Counted from the first letter of the stretch, positions 1 through 7,788 are shown. The stretch: 20,014 bases of DNA from Chloroflexota bacterium (GCA_025450375.1 JANWHO010000192.1:1-20014); one strand, 5' to 3'. Made by a program: numbers and translations. The notes: a model not told the origin generated them from the letters alone.

Positions 1-1
1 C

Positions 2-397
2 AGCGCCTTCGGCACCTTCCTGTTGCGCCAGTTCATGTTGGGGATTCCCCGCGACCTGGACGAGGCGGCGACTATCGACGGGGCGGGGCTGGTCCGCATC
101 TACTGGCAGATTATCCTGCCGCTCACCGGATCGGCCCTCACCGTGCTCGGCGTCCTCACCATCATGACGGTCTGGAACGACTTCACCTGGCCCTTGGTCA
201 TGCTCAACAGCAACAACGTGATGACCCTCACCCTCGGTCTGGCGGTCTTCGCCACCGGCGGCACGGAGGAGTTCACCAACGTGCCGTTGCTGATGGCGGC
301 CGCCACCATGACCGTGGCGCCCCTGATCATCATCTTCGTGTTCGCGCAGCGCTATTTCGTGCGGGGAATTGCCTTGAGCGGGTTTGGGGGGCGGTGA
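2..397 (+). CDS. Carbohydrate ABC transporter permease, MalG type (3' part)
   Basis: This is the C-terminal part of an inner-membrane permease subunit of a sugar ABC importer (binding-protein-dependent transport family). The reading frame is open to the window edge, so the true start lies upstream and the first ATG here (23) is internal. The segment DEAATIDGAG, followed about ten residues later by IILPL, is the EAA loop that docks onto the ATPase subunit. Two hydrophobic membrane segments follow, and the protein ends with a short RGIALSGFGGR tail typical of this subunit. A ligand-binding protein and a partner permease would be expected upstream. The next gene starts 144 nt downstream on the same strand and encodes a glycosidase-like protein, so import of its products is plausible. 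The substrate cannot be read from the sequence. Confidence 0.9.
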   Translation, partial: SAFGTFLLRQFMLGIPRDLDEAATIDGAGLVRIYWQIILPLTGSALTVLGVLTIMTVWNDFTWPLVMLNSNNVMTLTLGLAVFATGGTEEFTNVPLLMAAATMTVAPLIIIFVFAQRYFVRGIALSGFGGR

Positions 398-420
398 ATC
401 ACGGAAACACGGAGGAAACG

Positions 421-488
421 GAGACCCGCGCCCCTAAAATACACCCTCACTTTCGCGAGGGCGGGCGTGGAGACTCGCGCCCCTAAAA
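421..488 (+). repeat. Pair of 19-nt direct repeats
   Basis: GAGACCCGCGCCCCTAAAA (421-439) and GAGACTCGCGCCCCTAAAA (470-488) differ at one base and start 49 nt apart. They lie between the permease and the glycosidase-like gene. A short CCCTC/GAGGG stem (444-448 with 457-461) sits between them. The function is unknown; they could be a duplicated operator or decayed repeat DNA. Confidence 0.6.
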
Positions 489-504
489 AGGTGGCCCTGT
501 ACAG

Positions 505-518
505 CCGACCGCGGTCGG
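505..518. repeat. GC-rich palindrome, dispersed family
   Basis: CCGACCGCGGTCGG is a perfect 14-nt palindrome ending 23 nt before the start of the next gene. The same core recurs in other intergenic gaps of the window (near 2825-2894, 7857-7884, 8585-8769 and 12922-12962). This suggests a REP-like family rather than a gene-specific operator. Confidence 0.6.
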
Positions 519-541
519 AGACCCCATAGGAAGAAGGCGCT

Positions 542-2803
542 ATGGAACACCTCGTTCTGGAAAACGCTCGTTTGCGGGCAGTCGTGGACCGCGCCTCCGG
601 CGCCGTGCGCGCGGTCGAGCACCGGGGCGCCGGTCTGGCGCTGATCGCTGATCCGGAACTCGCCGCCGCGCATCCCTTCATGGTGATCCTGGCCGATGGC
701 ACGATCCGGCGTGAGTGGCGAGCCTGCACGGTTGAGGAGGTATCCCAGGGCCGGGTTCGCATCGGCTGGACTCTCGACCAGGGCGTGAGAATCGAGGCGG
801 GATTGGCCCTGGACCCCACTGGTGACCTCCAGTGGACCGTGGCCCTGCACAATCCCGAGGGATTGCCGGTGGCGGCCCTCGCCTACCCCTATCTGGCGGG
901 GATCGGGGCTCTGGGCGAGATCCCGGAGGATGACGAGCTCGTCCACCCCTATGCCACCGGCTTCCTGGTCCACGATCCGCTCCATGTCCTGCCCCCAATC
1001 GTGAGCGAGACTGAGGGCGAACAGCCCGTGGTTCTCGGCCTCTACCCCGAAGGGTTTAGCGGGAGCACCATGCAGTTCATGGCCTATAGCGCCGTGGGCC
1101 GGGGCGGCTTCTATCTGGCCACCGAGGACGGCGAGGGGCGGGAGAAATGGCTGAATGCTTATCGTCATCCGGACGGGGATCTGCGGATGGCGGTCTGGCA
1201 TAGCCCCGGCGACTACGCCGGCCGCCGGGACGTGCTGCCCGCATACCCCACCGTACTGGCGGCCCTGGATGGCGGCGCCTGGTGCGACGCGGCGGACCGC
1301 TACCAGGGCTGGGCCCTGGCCCAAGCCTGGGCGGCGCGGGGACCGCTCTGGGCCCGCGACGACCGCCCCCGGTGGCTGTTCGAGCAGGTGGGGCTCTGCA
1401 CCTTCGGGATCAATCCGCGGTATGACCGTACCCCCTGGCTGGCCGAGATCGACCGGATCGCCGGGACGCCGGTCATGCATCTGCTGGGTCCGAATTGGCC
1501 CAAAACCGAGGCGAACTACCGGAACAGCCTCCCGGGGGGTTTGGCCGATTGGTTTCCAGCCCGCTTCCATCCCGCCAACCTTGCGCACATCCGGAGCCAC
1601 GATGATTATCTGGTCCCGTTCGAGTTCGATTTGCTCTTTGGCCAGGGGGAGGAGAAGGCCGAGGCGGCGGACGGGGCACGGGCCTTGCAGGTGCTCCCTT
1701 CTCCCACCTTGAGCCGGGACGCCTATCACTTCCCCTTCCTCTGTCCGGCCAGCCCCTTCACCCGAACCTTGCACGCCGAGCGCGACCGCCAGTTGGTCCG
1801 GGAGTACCAGGTGGATGGGGTGTATTACGACATCTCCGTGAACAACGTCCGCCACACCTGTCTCTCGGACCAGCATGAACACGCGCCGGGCGACGCAGCG
1901 GCGATCTCCGGCGCCTACAAAGCCATGCTGGCCGAGACGGCGACCGCCATGCGCGAGGCGGCGGGCGGGCCGGTGATCCCGCAGGGCACGGAGATGATCA
2001 ACGAGCAGATGCTCCCCTATCTCTGGTTCTACCAGGCGCGGGCCGAGGCCAGTCCGGCGGCCCCGTTCGAGGCCGGTCCTTTCCTCGATCTGATCGAGCA
2101 GGGGAAGGCCGAGAAGATTCCCCTATTCACCTACATCTACCATGAATATGGCCCGGTACGGATGGATGGATGGGCCAAGCTGAGCCGCGAGCAGGGCAAC
2201 TTCGTCTACTTCATCCTGGGCCGGGTATTCCTGCAGGGCGGCTTGATCGAGCTGAACTACGAGTTCAGCGGGCTTGAGGATCTGGAGCCGCATCGGGACG
2301 TGGTGGAGGAGCACTACTTCCTCTTCGCCGAACGCCGCTTCACCATCGACCCCGACCTGGCCCGCTTCGTGGGCCGGCTGGCCAGGGCCCGGATCGGGGC
2401 GGCCAACCGCTACCTGGCCTACGGCGCCATGCGGAGGCCGGCGGCGCTGACCGTGCAGGGGCCGCCGACGTTGACCCTCTCCTACTTCTTCTACAACTGC
2501 TCACCGGAGATGCGGAACCATGAGTCGCGCGGCACCATGTCGGTACCGGCAGTCATGCAAACCGCCTGGGGCTACCGGGACGAAAGCGTCGCCTGGCTGC
2601 TCCTGAACCTGGCCCCCGAGCCGCGCGAGGTGAGCATCGAACTTGACCCGCATGCGGACGTGGCTCGCTCACGCCTCACTTTGCGCCAGGAGGGGGAACC
2701 GTCAGTGGATCTCGGCGTCCTGGAGGGGCGGCGAGTGGTGACGCTCACCCTGCCGGCGCGCTGCCCGGTGATGCTGGAGGCGGGGCCGGTGGATACGGGG
2801 TAG
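542..2803 (+). CDS. Large glycosidase-like protein (possibly DUF6259 type)
   Basis: This 753-aa protein starts at an ATG 4 nt after AGGAAGAAGG (528-537), a good ribosome site. I see no signal peptide, so it is probably cytoplasmic. The N-terminal ~200 residues read as beta-sandwich (LENARLRAVVDRASGAVRAV onward), as in many glycoside hydrolases. The middle looks like a TIM barrel: VDGVYYDIS places an acidic residue (D430) at a strand end, and QGTEMINEQ adds E484 and E488. The C-terminal ~150 residues again look like beta-sandwich. The overall look recalls DUF6259-type proteins, but this is recognition by eye, not a search. Its place between a sugar permease and GH172- and GH183-like genes supports a role in carbohydrate breakdown. 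Neither substrate nor catalytic residues are established, and an inactive or non-hydrolytic role is possible. Confidence 0.75.
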   Translation: MEHLVLENARLRAVVDRASGAVRAVEHRGAGLALIADPELAAAHPFMVILADGTIRREWRACTVEEVSQGRVRIGWTLDQGVRIEAGLALDPTGDLQWTVALHNPEGLPVAALAYPYLAGIGALGEIPEDDELVHPYATGFLVHDPLHVLPPIVSETEGEQPVVLGLYPEGFSGSTMQFMAYSAVGRGGFYLATEDGEGREKWLNAYRHPDGDLRMAVWHSPGDYAGRRDVLPAYPTVLAALDGGAWCDAADRYQGWALAQAWAARGPLWARDDRPRWLFEQVGLCTFGINPRYDRTPWLAEIDRIAGTPVMHLLGPNWPKTEANYRNSLPGGLADWFPARFHPANLAHIRSHDDYLVPFEFDLLFGQGEEKAEAADGARALQVLPSPTLSRDAYHFPFLCPASPFTRTLHAERDRQLVREYQVDGVYYDISVNNVRHTCLSDQHEHAPGDAAAISGAYKAMLAETATAMREAAGGPVIPQGTEMINEQMLPYLWFYQARAEASPAAPFEAGPFLDLIEQGKAEKIPLFTYIYHEYGPVRMDGWAKLSREQGNFVYFILGRVFLQGGLIELNYEFSGLEDLEPHRDVVEEHYFLFAERRFTIDPDLARFVGRLARARIGAANRYLAYGAMRRPAALTVQGPPTLTLSYFFYNCSPEMRNHESRGTMSVPAVMQTAWGYRDESVAWLLLNLAPEPREVSIELDPHADVARSRLTLRQEGEPSVDLGVLEGRRVVTLTLPARCPVMLEAGPVDTG

Positions 2804-2804
2804 C

Positions 2805-2894
2805 CTCCGGCCGCGGCGCCGGACCTCCAACCGCGGTCGGATAGGAAGGCCAGGGGTGGGGGCAGGAGACGCGCCTCCGGCCGCGGCCGGAGGC
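2805..2894. repeat. Cluster of three GC-rich palindromes
   Basis: The 128-nt gap between the two carbohydrate genes holds three variants of one palindrome: 2805-2822 (imperfect, around GGCCGCGGC), 2825-2840 (around AACCGCGGTCGG) and 2873-2894. The last is a perfect 22-nt palindrome centred on CCGCGG with CTCC/GGAG arms. As RNA it would form a strong hairpin, but no T-run follows, so it is not a standard intrinsic terminator. It could stabilise mRNA ends or tune expression between the two genes. Confidence 0.65.
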
Positions 2895-2931
2895 CCCGAG
2901 AATACTCAACAGTACGAAAGGGATCACCACC

Positions 2932-4026
2932 ATGACACAGGAGCGTCTTACCGGCCCCGGCACCTCGCTGCGCGACCTGGCACGGGCCCGCCCCGGGCGC
3001 CGCCATCGCGCCTCAAGTTGGGATCGGACCGGCGGCAACGACGACCGCCTGCACCTGGCCCCCGGCGGCTCCGCTACCCTGCTTGAGGTGAAGGGAGCGG
3101 GAATCATCACCCACATCTGGGTGACCACCGACTGCAAGGAGGCGGACCACCTGCGGAAGGTGACTCTCCGCATGTGGTGGGACGGCGAGGAGACGCCCTC
3201 GGTGGAGGTGCCCCTGGGTGATTTCTTCGGGATGGGACATTCCAAGACCCGCCCGTTCAGCTCGGCTCCCCTGACCATGAGCGCGGAGGATGGGAAGGCG
3301 TTCAATTGCTTCTTCGCCATGCCCTTCGCGACCGGAGCCCGGATCACGGCGAGCAGCGACTGCGCCGACCAGGAGGTGCTCTTCTACTTCTATATTGACT
3401 ACGAGGAGCATGATCGGCTCGACGACGACCTCCTCCGCTTCCACGCCCAGTGGCGGCGCGAGAATCCCTGCGACGGCCTCTCCCACGACGAAGCCGAAGC
3501 CCTGAGCAATGAGGAGCTGGAGTTCGGGGGGAAGAACATCGGCGGCAAGGGCAACTACACCATTCTCGAAGCCCGCGGACGCGGCCACTACGTCGGTTGC
3601 AACCTGAACGTGACCAACCGGCGCCTGACCGAGAAGTGGAATTGGTACGGCGAGGGCGACGACATGATCTGGATCGACCAGGACCGCGACGAGTGGCCGC
3701 CCCGTCTGCACGGCACCGGGACCGAGGACTATTTCAACACCGCCTGGTGCCCATCCCAGGCGATGAGCGCCCCCTATCACGGCATCCCCCTGCCGGGCGG
3801 ACCCAACTGGTCCGGCCAGATCAGCCTCTACCGTCTGCACCTGGAAGACCCGGTGCTCTTCGAGCGCGACCTCCATGTCACGATCGAGCACGGTCACGAT
3901 AACCGGCGGTCGGACGACTACTCCAGCACGGCGTACTGGTATCAGACCGAGCCGCACGCCCCGTTTCCCGCCTTACTACCGGTGGAGGAGCGGTTGCCGA
4001 TTGACCCGGCGCCGGAGGGCGCATGA
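2932..4026 (+). CDS. DUF2961 / GH172-family protein
   Basis: This 364-aa protein matches the DUF2961 (GH172) family across nearly its whole length. Hallmarks are the opening GPGTSLRDLAR, GAGIITHIWVTT, VPLGDFFGMGH near residues 97-107, the glycine-rich GTGTEDYF (E265), and PYHGIPLPGG soon after. Characterised GH172 enzymes are furanose-active: a difructose dianhydride I synthase/hydrolase and exo-D-arabinofuranosidases. GTGTED is the most conserved segment and probably carries a catalytic glutamate; I cannot place the second catalytic acid with certainty. There is no signal peptide, so it likely acts inside the cell on imported sugars. AAAGGGA (2917-2923) lies 8 nt before the ATG. The stop overlaps the next gene's ATG (ATGA), so the two are probably translationally coupled. 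The family call is firm; the substrate is inferred. Confidence 0.92.
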   Translation: MTQERLTGPGTSLRDLARARPGRRHRASSWDRTGGNDDRLHLAPGGSATLLEVKGAGIITHIWVTTDCKEADHLRKVTLRMWWDGEETPSVEVPLGDFFGMGHSKTRPFSSAPLTMSAEDGKAFNCFFAMPFATGARITASSDCADQEVLFYFYIDYEEHDRLDDDLLRFHAQWRRENPCDGLSHDEAEALSNEELEFGGKNIGGKGNYTILEARGRGHYVGCNLNVTNRRLTEKWNWYGEGDDMIWIDQDRDEWPPRLHGTGTEDYFNTAWCPSQAMSAPYHGIPLPGGPNWSGQISLYRLHLEDPVLFERDLHVTIEHGHDNRRSDDYSSTAYWYQTEPHAPFPALLPVEERLPIDPAPEGA

Positions 4027-5321
4027 GCGATCCTCTTGGCACCACACCGCACGCACAAAGGGCGCGGAACTCTGGGAGCGGTCCCTCGGGCCAGTTCGCC
4101 AACCTTCACCGCATCGGCCTCGGGTTGCTGGCGGCAGGCTGCCTGGCGGTCGGCTGCCTGACCCCCGCGCGAGCTAGGGGCGGGGCCGCCGAGCCTCCGT
4201 TCCCCTATCGGGTAAGCGGGATCAGCCAGGTAGCCCAACTGGTCGGTCCCACCCCGAATAGCCCGATCGCCGGCACCGCCGCCTCGGCGCACTCGATCAG
4301 CGACACCACCCGGTGGGGAGTCTGCGGCGGCGACCTGGGGAGCCTCATCGTCTCGGGCGGCGCCGCGTACCTCACCCTGGGTGACAACTACGCCACCTGT
4401 CCGCCAGGGACGGGCGGTCCAGCGGGGGGATTGGGCCCGCCGGATTGGCGCTCCAACGCGGTGGGGATCATTCCCGACCCAGCCAACTTCGCCCACGGGC
4501 TCCGGATCACCAGGTGGTACTCGCGGGACGGGAAGACGGCGGCGGAGCCGATCCCTTCTCAACATAACGCCGGCGATTGCCAGAACACGGAGGCGCCCGG
4601 CTGCGAGGTGACCGTTATTCCCACCTACGGCTTTGCCACCCAGGGGCATCTGTTCCTGGCCTATATGAGCGTCCATCACTGGGGTCCGGCGTCGGTGTGG
4701 GACGTGAACTATTCCAGCCTCGCGATGTCCGCCGACGGCGGCAAGAGTTGGACGAACGAGCGGGCAAAGGTGAAGTGGGATCCGAAAAGCAACTTCGCCC
4801 AGGTCGCGGCGGCCCCCGATCCGGACGGCACGCACCTGCTGTTCTACGGGATTCCCGGAGGCCGCTTCGGATCGGTCAAACTGATGCGGACCGCGAACAC
4901 CTGGCAGTCGGTCCTCTCGCCGCGCGGCTACCAGTATTTCACCGGCGCCGACGCGGCGGGCCAGCCGCGATGGAGCGCGAATCCGGCCCAGGCGGCGACG
5001 GTAGCCGGGGCCCCGGTGGGCGAGCTCTCGGTGATCTACGATCCGGGACTGAAGCACTGGCTGATGACCTACCTGCAAGGAGGGAACGATCAGATCAGGC
5101 CCAGCAGCGACAATATTGTGATCCGGAGCGCCACCCACTATTGGGGACCATGGTCGGCGCCGGCCACCCTGGCCGCCAACAGCCGGTTCCCCGGCCTCTA
5201 CGGCGCCTTCATGAACCCCCATTTCCTGGCGGATCATGGGAGAACGATCTATTTCGTAATGTCGCAATGGGGGCCGTATAGCGTGTTCTGGATGCGGGCC
5301 ACCCTGGAGACTTCACATTGA
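4023..5321 (+). CDS. Secreted DUF4185 / GH183-like protein
   Basis: The 432-aa product has a basic N-terminus and a hydrophobic stretch (residues 31-46, IGLGLLAAGCLAVGC), so it is exported. The cysteines at 40 and 45 could be lipobox sites, though the -3 residue is alanine rather than leucine. The mature part is beta-propeller-like and carries the DUF4185 signature: GGDLGS (D104) and, 17 residues on, LGDNY (D121). DUF4185 members include endo-D-arabinanases (GH183), and these two aspartates fall where I would expect the catalytic pair. Later SADGGKSWTNE resembles the Asp-box of sialidase-type propellers. It overlaps the GH172-like gene by 4 nt and has GGAGGG at 4014-4019. A sensible reading is that this enzyme cuts polymer outside the cell while the GH172-like partner trims imported pieces. 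Family fairly sure; activity inferred. Confidence 0.82.
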   Translation: MSDPLGTTPHAQRARNSGSGPSGQFANLHRIGLGLLAAGCLAVGCLTPARARGGAAEPPFPYRVSGISQVAQLVGPTPNSPIAGTAASAHSISDTTRWGVCGGDLGSLIVSGGAAYLTLGDNYATCPPGTGGPAGGLGPPDWRSNAVGIIPDPANFAHGLRITRWYSRDGKTAAEPIPSQHNAGDCQNTEAPGCEVTVIPTYGFATQGHLFLAYMSVHHWGPASVWDVNYSSLAMSADGGKSWTNERAKVKWDPKSNFAQVAAAPDPDGTHLLFYGIPGGRFGSVKLMRTANTWQSVLSPRGYQYFTGADAAGQPRWSANPAQAATVAGAPVGELSVIYDPGLKHWLMTYLQGGNDQIRPSSDNIVIRSATHYWGPWSAPATLAANSRFPGLYGAFMNPHFLADHGRTIYFVMSQWGPYSVFWMRATLETSH

Positions 5322-5351
5322 ATCGCCGGTTGCGGGGCCTCTGGACCGTCC

Positions 5352-7133
5352 CTACTCGTTCCCCGCATCCTCCAGGGTCACGAAGCGGATTGGACGCTGC
5401 TCGCCGCGGGCCAACCCCTCGCGGCGCACGACCTCGTGCAGGCGCCGGCTCAGCCAATCGCGCTGGAGGGGGTCGGCCACCACGATGAGCAGGCTGTCGG
5501 GATCATCAAGGGCCACGCTTCGGGCGAACCAGCGGGTGTAGTTCGCGCGGGTCATCGACTCGGCGAGCCCGCGGAGGATCCCCACCCATGCCGTCTGATC
5601 GCCAACCTGCCGGAGCCGCTGCCGCGCTTGCTCGATGAACTGGCCGTCCTGTAGGGCGGGGCCGGGCGCGGCGGGTGGCGGCGCCACGCGGGGACGCGGC
5701 GCCACGCGGTCCGTGAGCACGGTGAAGAAGTAGGCCAGGGCGGCGTCGGGCCGGTCCAGGGCGCCCTGATCCAGTTTGGCGCGGGTTGTTTTCCAGGCGG
5801 CCGCGATCGCCCCATGGAAGTCGGACTCCGGCAGCCCGCATTCCTTGGCGAGGGCGTTCACGCGCGCGGCATAGAGCTCGCCGCCGTCCGCCGTCCCCAG
5901 ATCGAGACCTATCCGTTCAATCAGGCTCAGGTATACGTTGGAGTCCGCGTCTCTCCTCCCTTTCTGTTCGGCTGTTTGTTGTGGATCTGTTTGTTGTGGG
6001 GACTGGGAGCTACCCACCGGTGGGCGCTTCCCAGTCCCCCGGTGGGTAGCCTTGAAGGACTCGGGGCGGTCCGGTTCCGGGACTCCGGGGTAGGGCATCG
6101 GCAGGACACCCTGGTAGTCATTTGCCGGGACTCCATCCCTCGGCATCGAGAGCCGAGCCTCCAGAGGGCGGTCACTTCGCGGGACTCCAGGGTAGTCACT
6201 TGGTAAGACCCCCTGGTAGTCACCTTGCGGGACTCCCTGGTGGTCATCCGGCCGGACCCCGGTGTAGGTAGGTTGTAGGCCCCCCGTGGCCAGCGGGGAA
6301 TCGGTGGTCGCTTCCCGCAGAGGGCCGGGGACCATGCCGAGGGTACTTCCCATGGTCCGGCGCACCTCGTCCCGCATCGCGAGACCATAGATGCTGATCC
6401 CGTCACCGGTTCGGGGGCCGCGGACCCGCTGGCGCACCAGGACATTCCGCATCACCAATTGATTGAGCGCTTCGTGGACATTCGAGCGCGAGAGACCGGT
6501 TCCGCCGTCCAACTTGGCGCCGTCCCGCGTGACAATCCCCTCGGTAAACTGGTCGAGCGAGATCGCGTCCGACAACTTCTTGAATCCGAGGGTGCGGCGG
6601 ACCACGTAGAGCAGGACGCGCCACTCCGCCAGTCCCAGATCGGGAAGGAGGTAGTCGAAATAGATATCGGGGACTGGGGTGGTGTTCGGCGAGTCAATGC
6701 CGGGGAAGCGGTACCCCGCCTCGGACGCGCCGCGTGGGCGCAGGAGATCATGGACGGAGAGGGCGTCCCGGAAACGGAGTTGGTAGTAGGTAGGGGATGG
6801 GTCGCCCTCGTCCGAGACCCCGCGGGTGGCCGTGATCACCCCCATCGCCTCCAGATCGCGGATCGCCCTGGCCGCCGCGTGCCGCGAGAGTCCGGTGCCA
6901 CGATCCAGGATCGCGCCGTCCCGTTTGCGGATTCCGGCGCGAATCTGGGAGAGCGACACCGTGTCGCCCTCCTTCTTGAACCCGAAGATCCGGCGGGTCA
7001 GGTAGAGGAGCACCTTGAGGGAGGCTTTGCCAAGCCGCGGGATGAGCAGATCGAAATAGTCATCGGGCACGGGGGTAGTGTTCGGCGCTTCAACGCCCGC
7101 GAATGGCGGCTGTCGCGAGGCCTCTTCCGGCAC
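5352..7133 (-). CDS. Replication-type protein: two winged helices, repeat linker, DnaA-N-like end
   Basis: This 593-aa protein starts at GTG with GGAG 8 nt upstream. Residues 18-122 and 150-254 are two copies of one domain, both opening with NTTPVPD and sharing LLYxxRRxxGFKK and RDGAxLDxGTGLSR. They resemble the winged-helix DNA-binding domain of phage O-type replication proteins. Residues 292-356 form an octapeptide repeat around GVPxxDYQ, followed by a Gln/Pro-rich stretch. Residues 514-588 (WVGILRGLAESMTRANYTRW, then LQRDWLSRRL) resemble the DnaA N-terminal domain, which in DnaA contacts helicase. No ATPase motif is present, so it is not DnaA itself. It probably binds specific DNA through the doubled N-terminal domains and recruits replication partners through its C-terminus. 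It follows a MerR-like gene after 60 nt on the same strand. It may be a replication initiator of an integrated element or a domesticated regulator. Confidence 0.8.
   Translation of the reverse strand: MPEEASRQPPFAGVEAPNTTPVPDDYFDLLIPRLGKASLKVLLYLTRRIFGFKKEGDTVSLSQIRAGIRKRDGAILDRGTGLSRHAAARAIRDLEAMGVITATRGVSDEGDPSPTYYQLRFRDALSVHDLLRPRGASEAGYRFPGIDSPNTTPVPDIYFDYLLPDLGLAEWRVLLYVVRRTLGFKKLSDAISLDQFTEGIVTRDGAKLDGGTGLSRSNVHEALNQLVMRNVLVRQRVRGPRTGDGISIYGLAMRDEVRRTMGSTLGMVPGPLREATTDSPLATGGLQPTYTGVRPDDHQGVPQGDYQGVLPSDYPGVPRSDRPLEARLSMPRDGVPANDYQGVLPMPYPGVPEPDRPESFKATHRGTGKRPPVGSSQSPQQTDPQQTAEQKGRRDADSNVYLSLIERIGLDLGTADGGELYAARVNALAKECGLPESDFHGAIAAAWKTTRAKLDQGALDRPDAALAYFFTVLTDRVAPRPRVAPPPAAPGPALQDGQFIEQARQRLRQVGDQTAWVGILRGLAESMTRANYTRWFARSVALDDPDSLLIVVADPLQRDWLSRRLHEVVRREGLARGEQRPIRFVTLEDAGNE
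5998..6050. repeat. Interleaved inverted repeats (A-B-A'-B')
   Basis: GGGGACTGGGA (5998-6008) pairs with TCCCAGTCCCC (6029-6039). GCTACCCACCGG (6009-6020) pairs with CCGGTGGGTAGC (6039-6050). All arms are perfect, and their order is interleaved, so both stems together would form a pseudoknot-like fold. It lies in the part of the gene encoding the linker beside the 24-nt repeats. Confidence 0.7.
6057..6260 (-). repeat. 24-nt tandem repeats inside the replication-type gene
   Basis: On the plus strand, units begin GACxCC, often followed by GGTAGTCA. Clear 24-nt units are 6081-6104, 6105-6128, 6129-6152, 6183-6206, 6207-6230 and 6231-6254, with a 30-nt irregular stretch at 6153-6182. In the minus-strand gene they encode octapeptides such as GVPQGDYQ, GVLPSDYP and GVPANDYQ. 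The repeat keeps the reading frame. It could be only a flexible protein linker or could also act as DNA-binding iterons. Confidence 0.75.
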
Positions 7134-7193
7134 TGCCTACTCCACACTGGTGTCCCGCGTTATCGGCTCCAAACTATGCCAGGTGAGAAAGCA

Positions 7194-7679
7194 CTAAGCG
7201 GAGCGGGATTTCCCTGGCCGCGCCGCCGGCTTCCGCCGCCGACGGGCCTGCAACTCAACCACCTGGGTTTCCAGATCGCGCATTACTCCTTCGAGACCGA
7301 GCGCGAGCACCATCTGCCCGCCGCGCAGGGCATCCAGCACCTGATCGGCCCCCTTGTGGGCGTAAATCGTCCTCCCATCGCTGGTCAGATAGACATCGCT
7401 CAGTGGCTCCTGGACATCCGGCAGGGTACGCAAGAACTCGATGCTCTGGCGGACCGCCTGCAAGGACATCCCGACGTCCAGCAGCCGTTTGATCACCGAG
7501 AGGCGGACCAGATCGCCGAAGCTGAAGCGGAGCCGGCGGCCAGTTCCACTCCCCCGGGACTGCATCGGCACGACCACATCGGTGGCGATCCAGTAGCCAA
7601 GCTGGCGCTGGGTCAGCCCCAGCAAGCGTTCCACCTCGCCCGACGAATAATCAGCCCGTACCGTCGCGGTTCCGCTCAT
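7194..7679 (-). CDS. MerR-family-like transcriptional regulator
   Basis: The 161-aa protein carries an N-terminal MerR-type winged helix: YSSGEVERLLGLTQRQLGYW (residues 11-30), then GRRLRFSFGDLVRLSVIKRL and the helix region GMSLQAVRQSIEFLR. MerR proteins bind dyads as dimers and often act on promoters with an over-long -35/-10 spacer. The C-terminal third has no cysteine cluster for metal sensing; it ends in a helical, basic tail (QARRRRKPAARPGKSRSA). A strong ribosome site (GGAGG) precedes the ATG. It is the first gene of a two-gene unit with the replication-type protein, 60 nt downstream, and probably controls that unit and itself. Some MerR-like proteins bind DNA for segregation instead, so a maintenance role alongside the Rep-like partner is also possible. 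No ligand can be predicted. Confidence 0.85.
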   Translation of the reverse strand: MSGTATVRADYSSGEVERLLGLTQRQLGYWIATDVVVPMQSRGSGTGRRLRFSFGDLVRLSVIKRLLDVGMSLQAVRQSIEFLRTLPDVQEPLSDVYLTSDGRTIYAHKGADQVLDALRGGQMVLALGLEGVMRDLETQVVELQARRRRKPAARPGKSRSA

Positions 7680-7788
7680 TCTGCCCCCCCTCCGATGAAA
7701 GTCGACAACGATGTTAACTCACAGTTTGGCCGCTTGGCGTGTGCTGTCAACCAGGTTATTGGATCGCGGCTTCCGAGCCAGCTAGAAA

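Noticed and set aside
434..1882. Long minus-strand open frame opposite the glycosidase-like gene
   Set aside because: It is a GC-driven shadow: low-complexity Gly/Pro/Arg-rich product with no recognisable domain, opposite a well-supported gene.
3013..5267. Long minus-strand frames opposite the GH172- and GH183-like genes
   Set aside because: Products are Arg/Gly-rich without domains, while the plus-strand frames match known families.
6057..6260. CRISPR-like array
   Set aside because: Units are contiguous 24-nt tandem repeats with no unique spacers, and they keep a coding frame.
7745..7750. Second TTGACA on the minus strand as a further MerR promoter
   Set aside because: No acceptable -10 follows at 16-19 nt.
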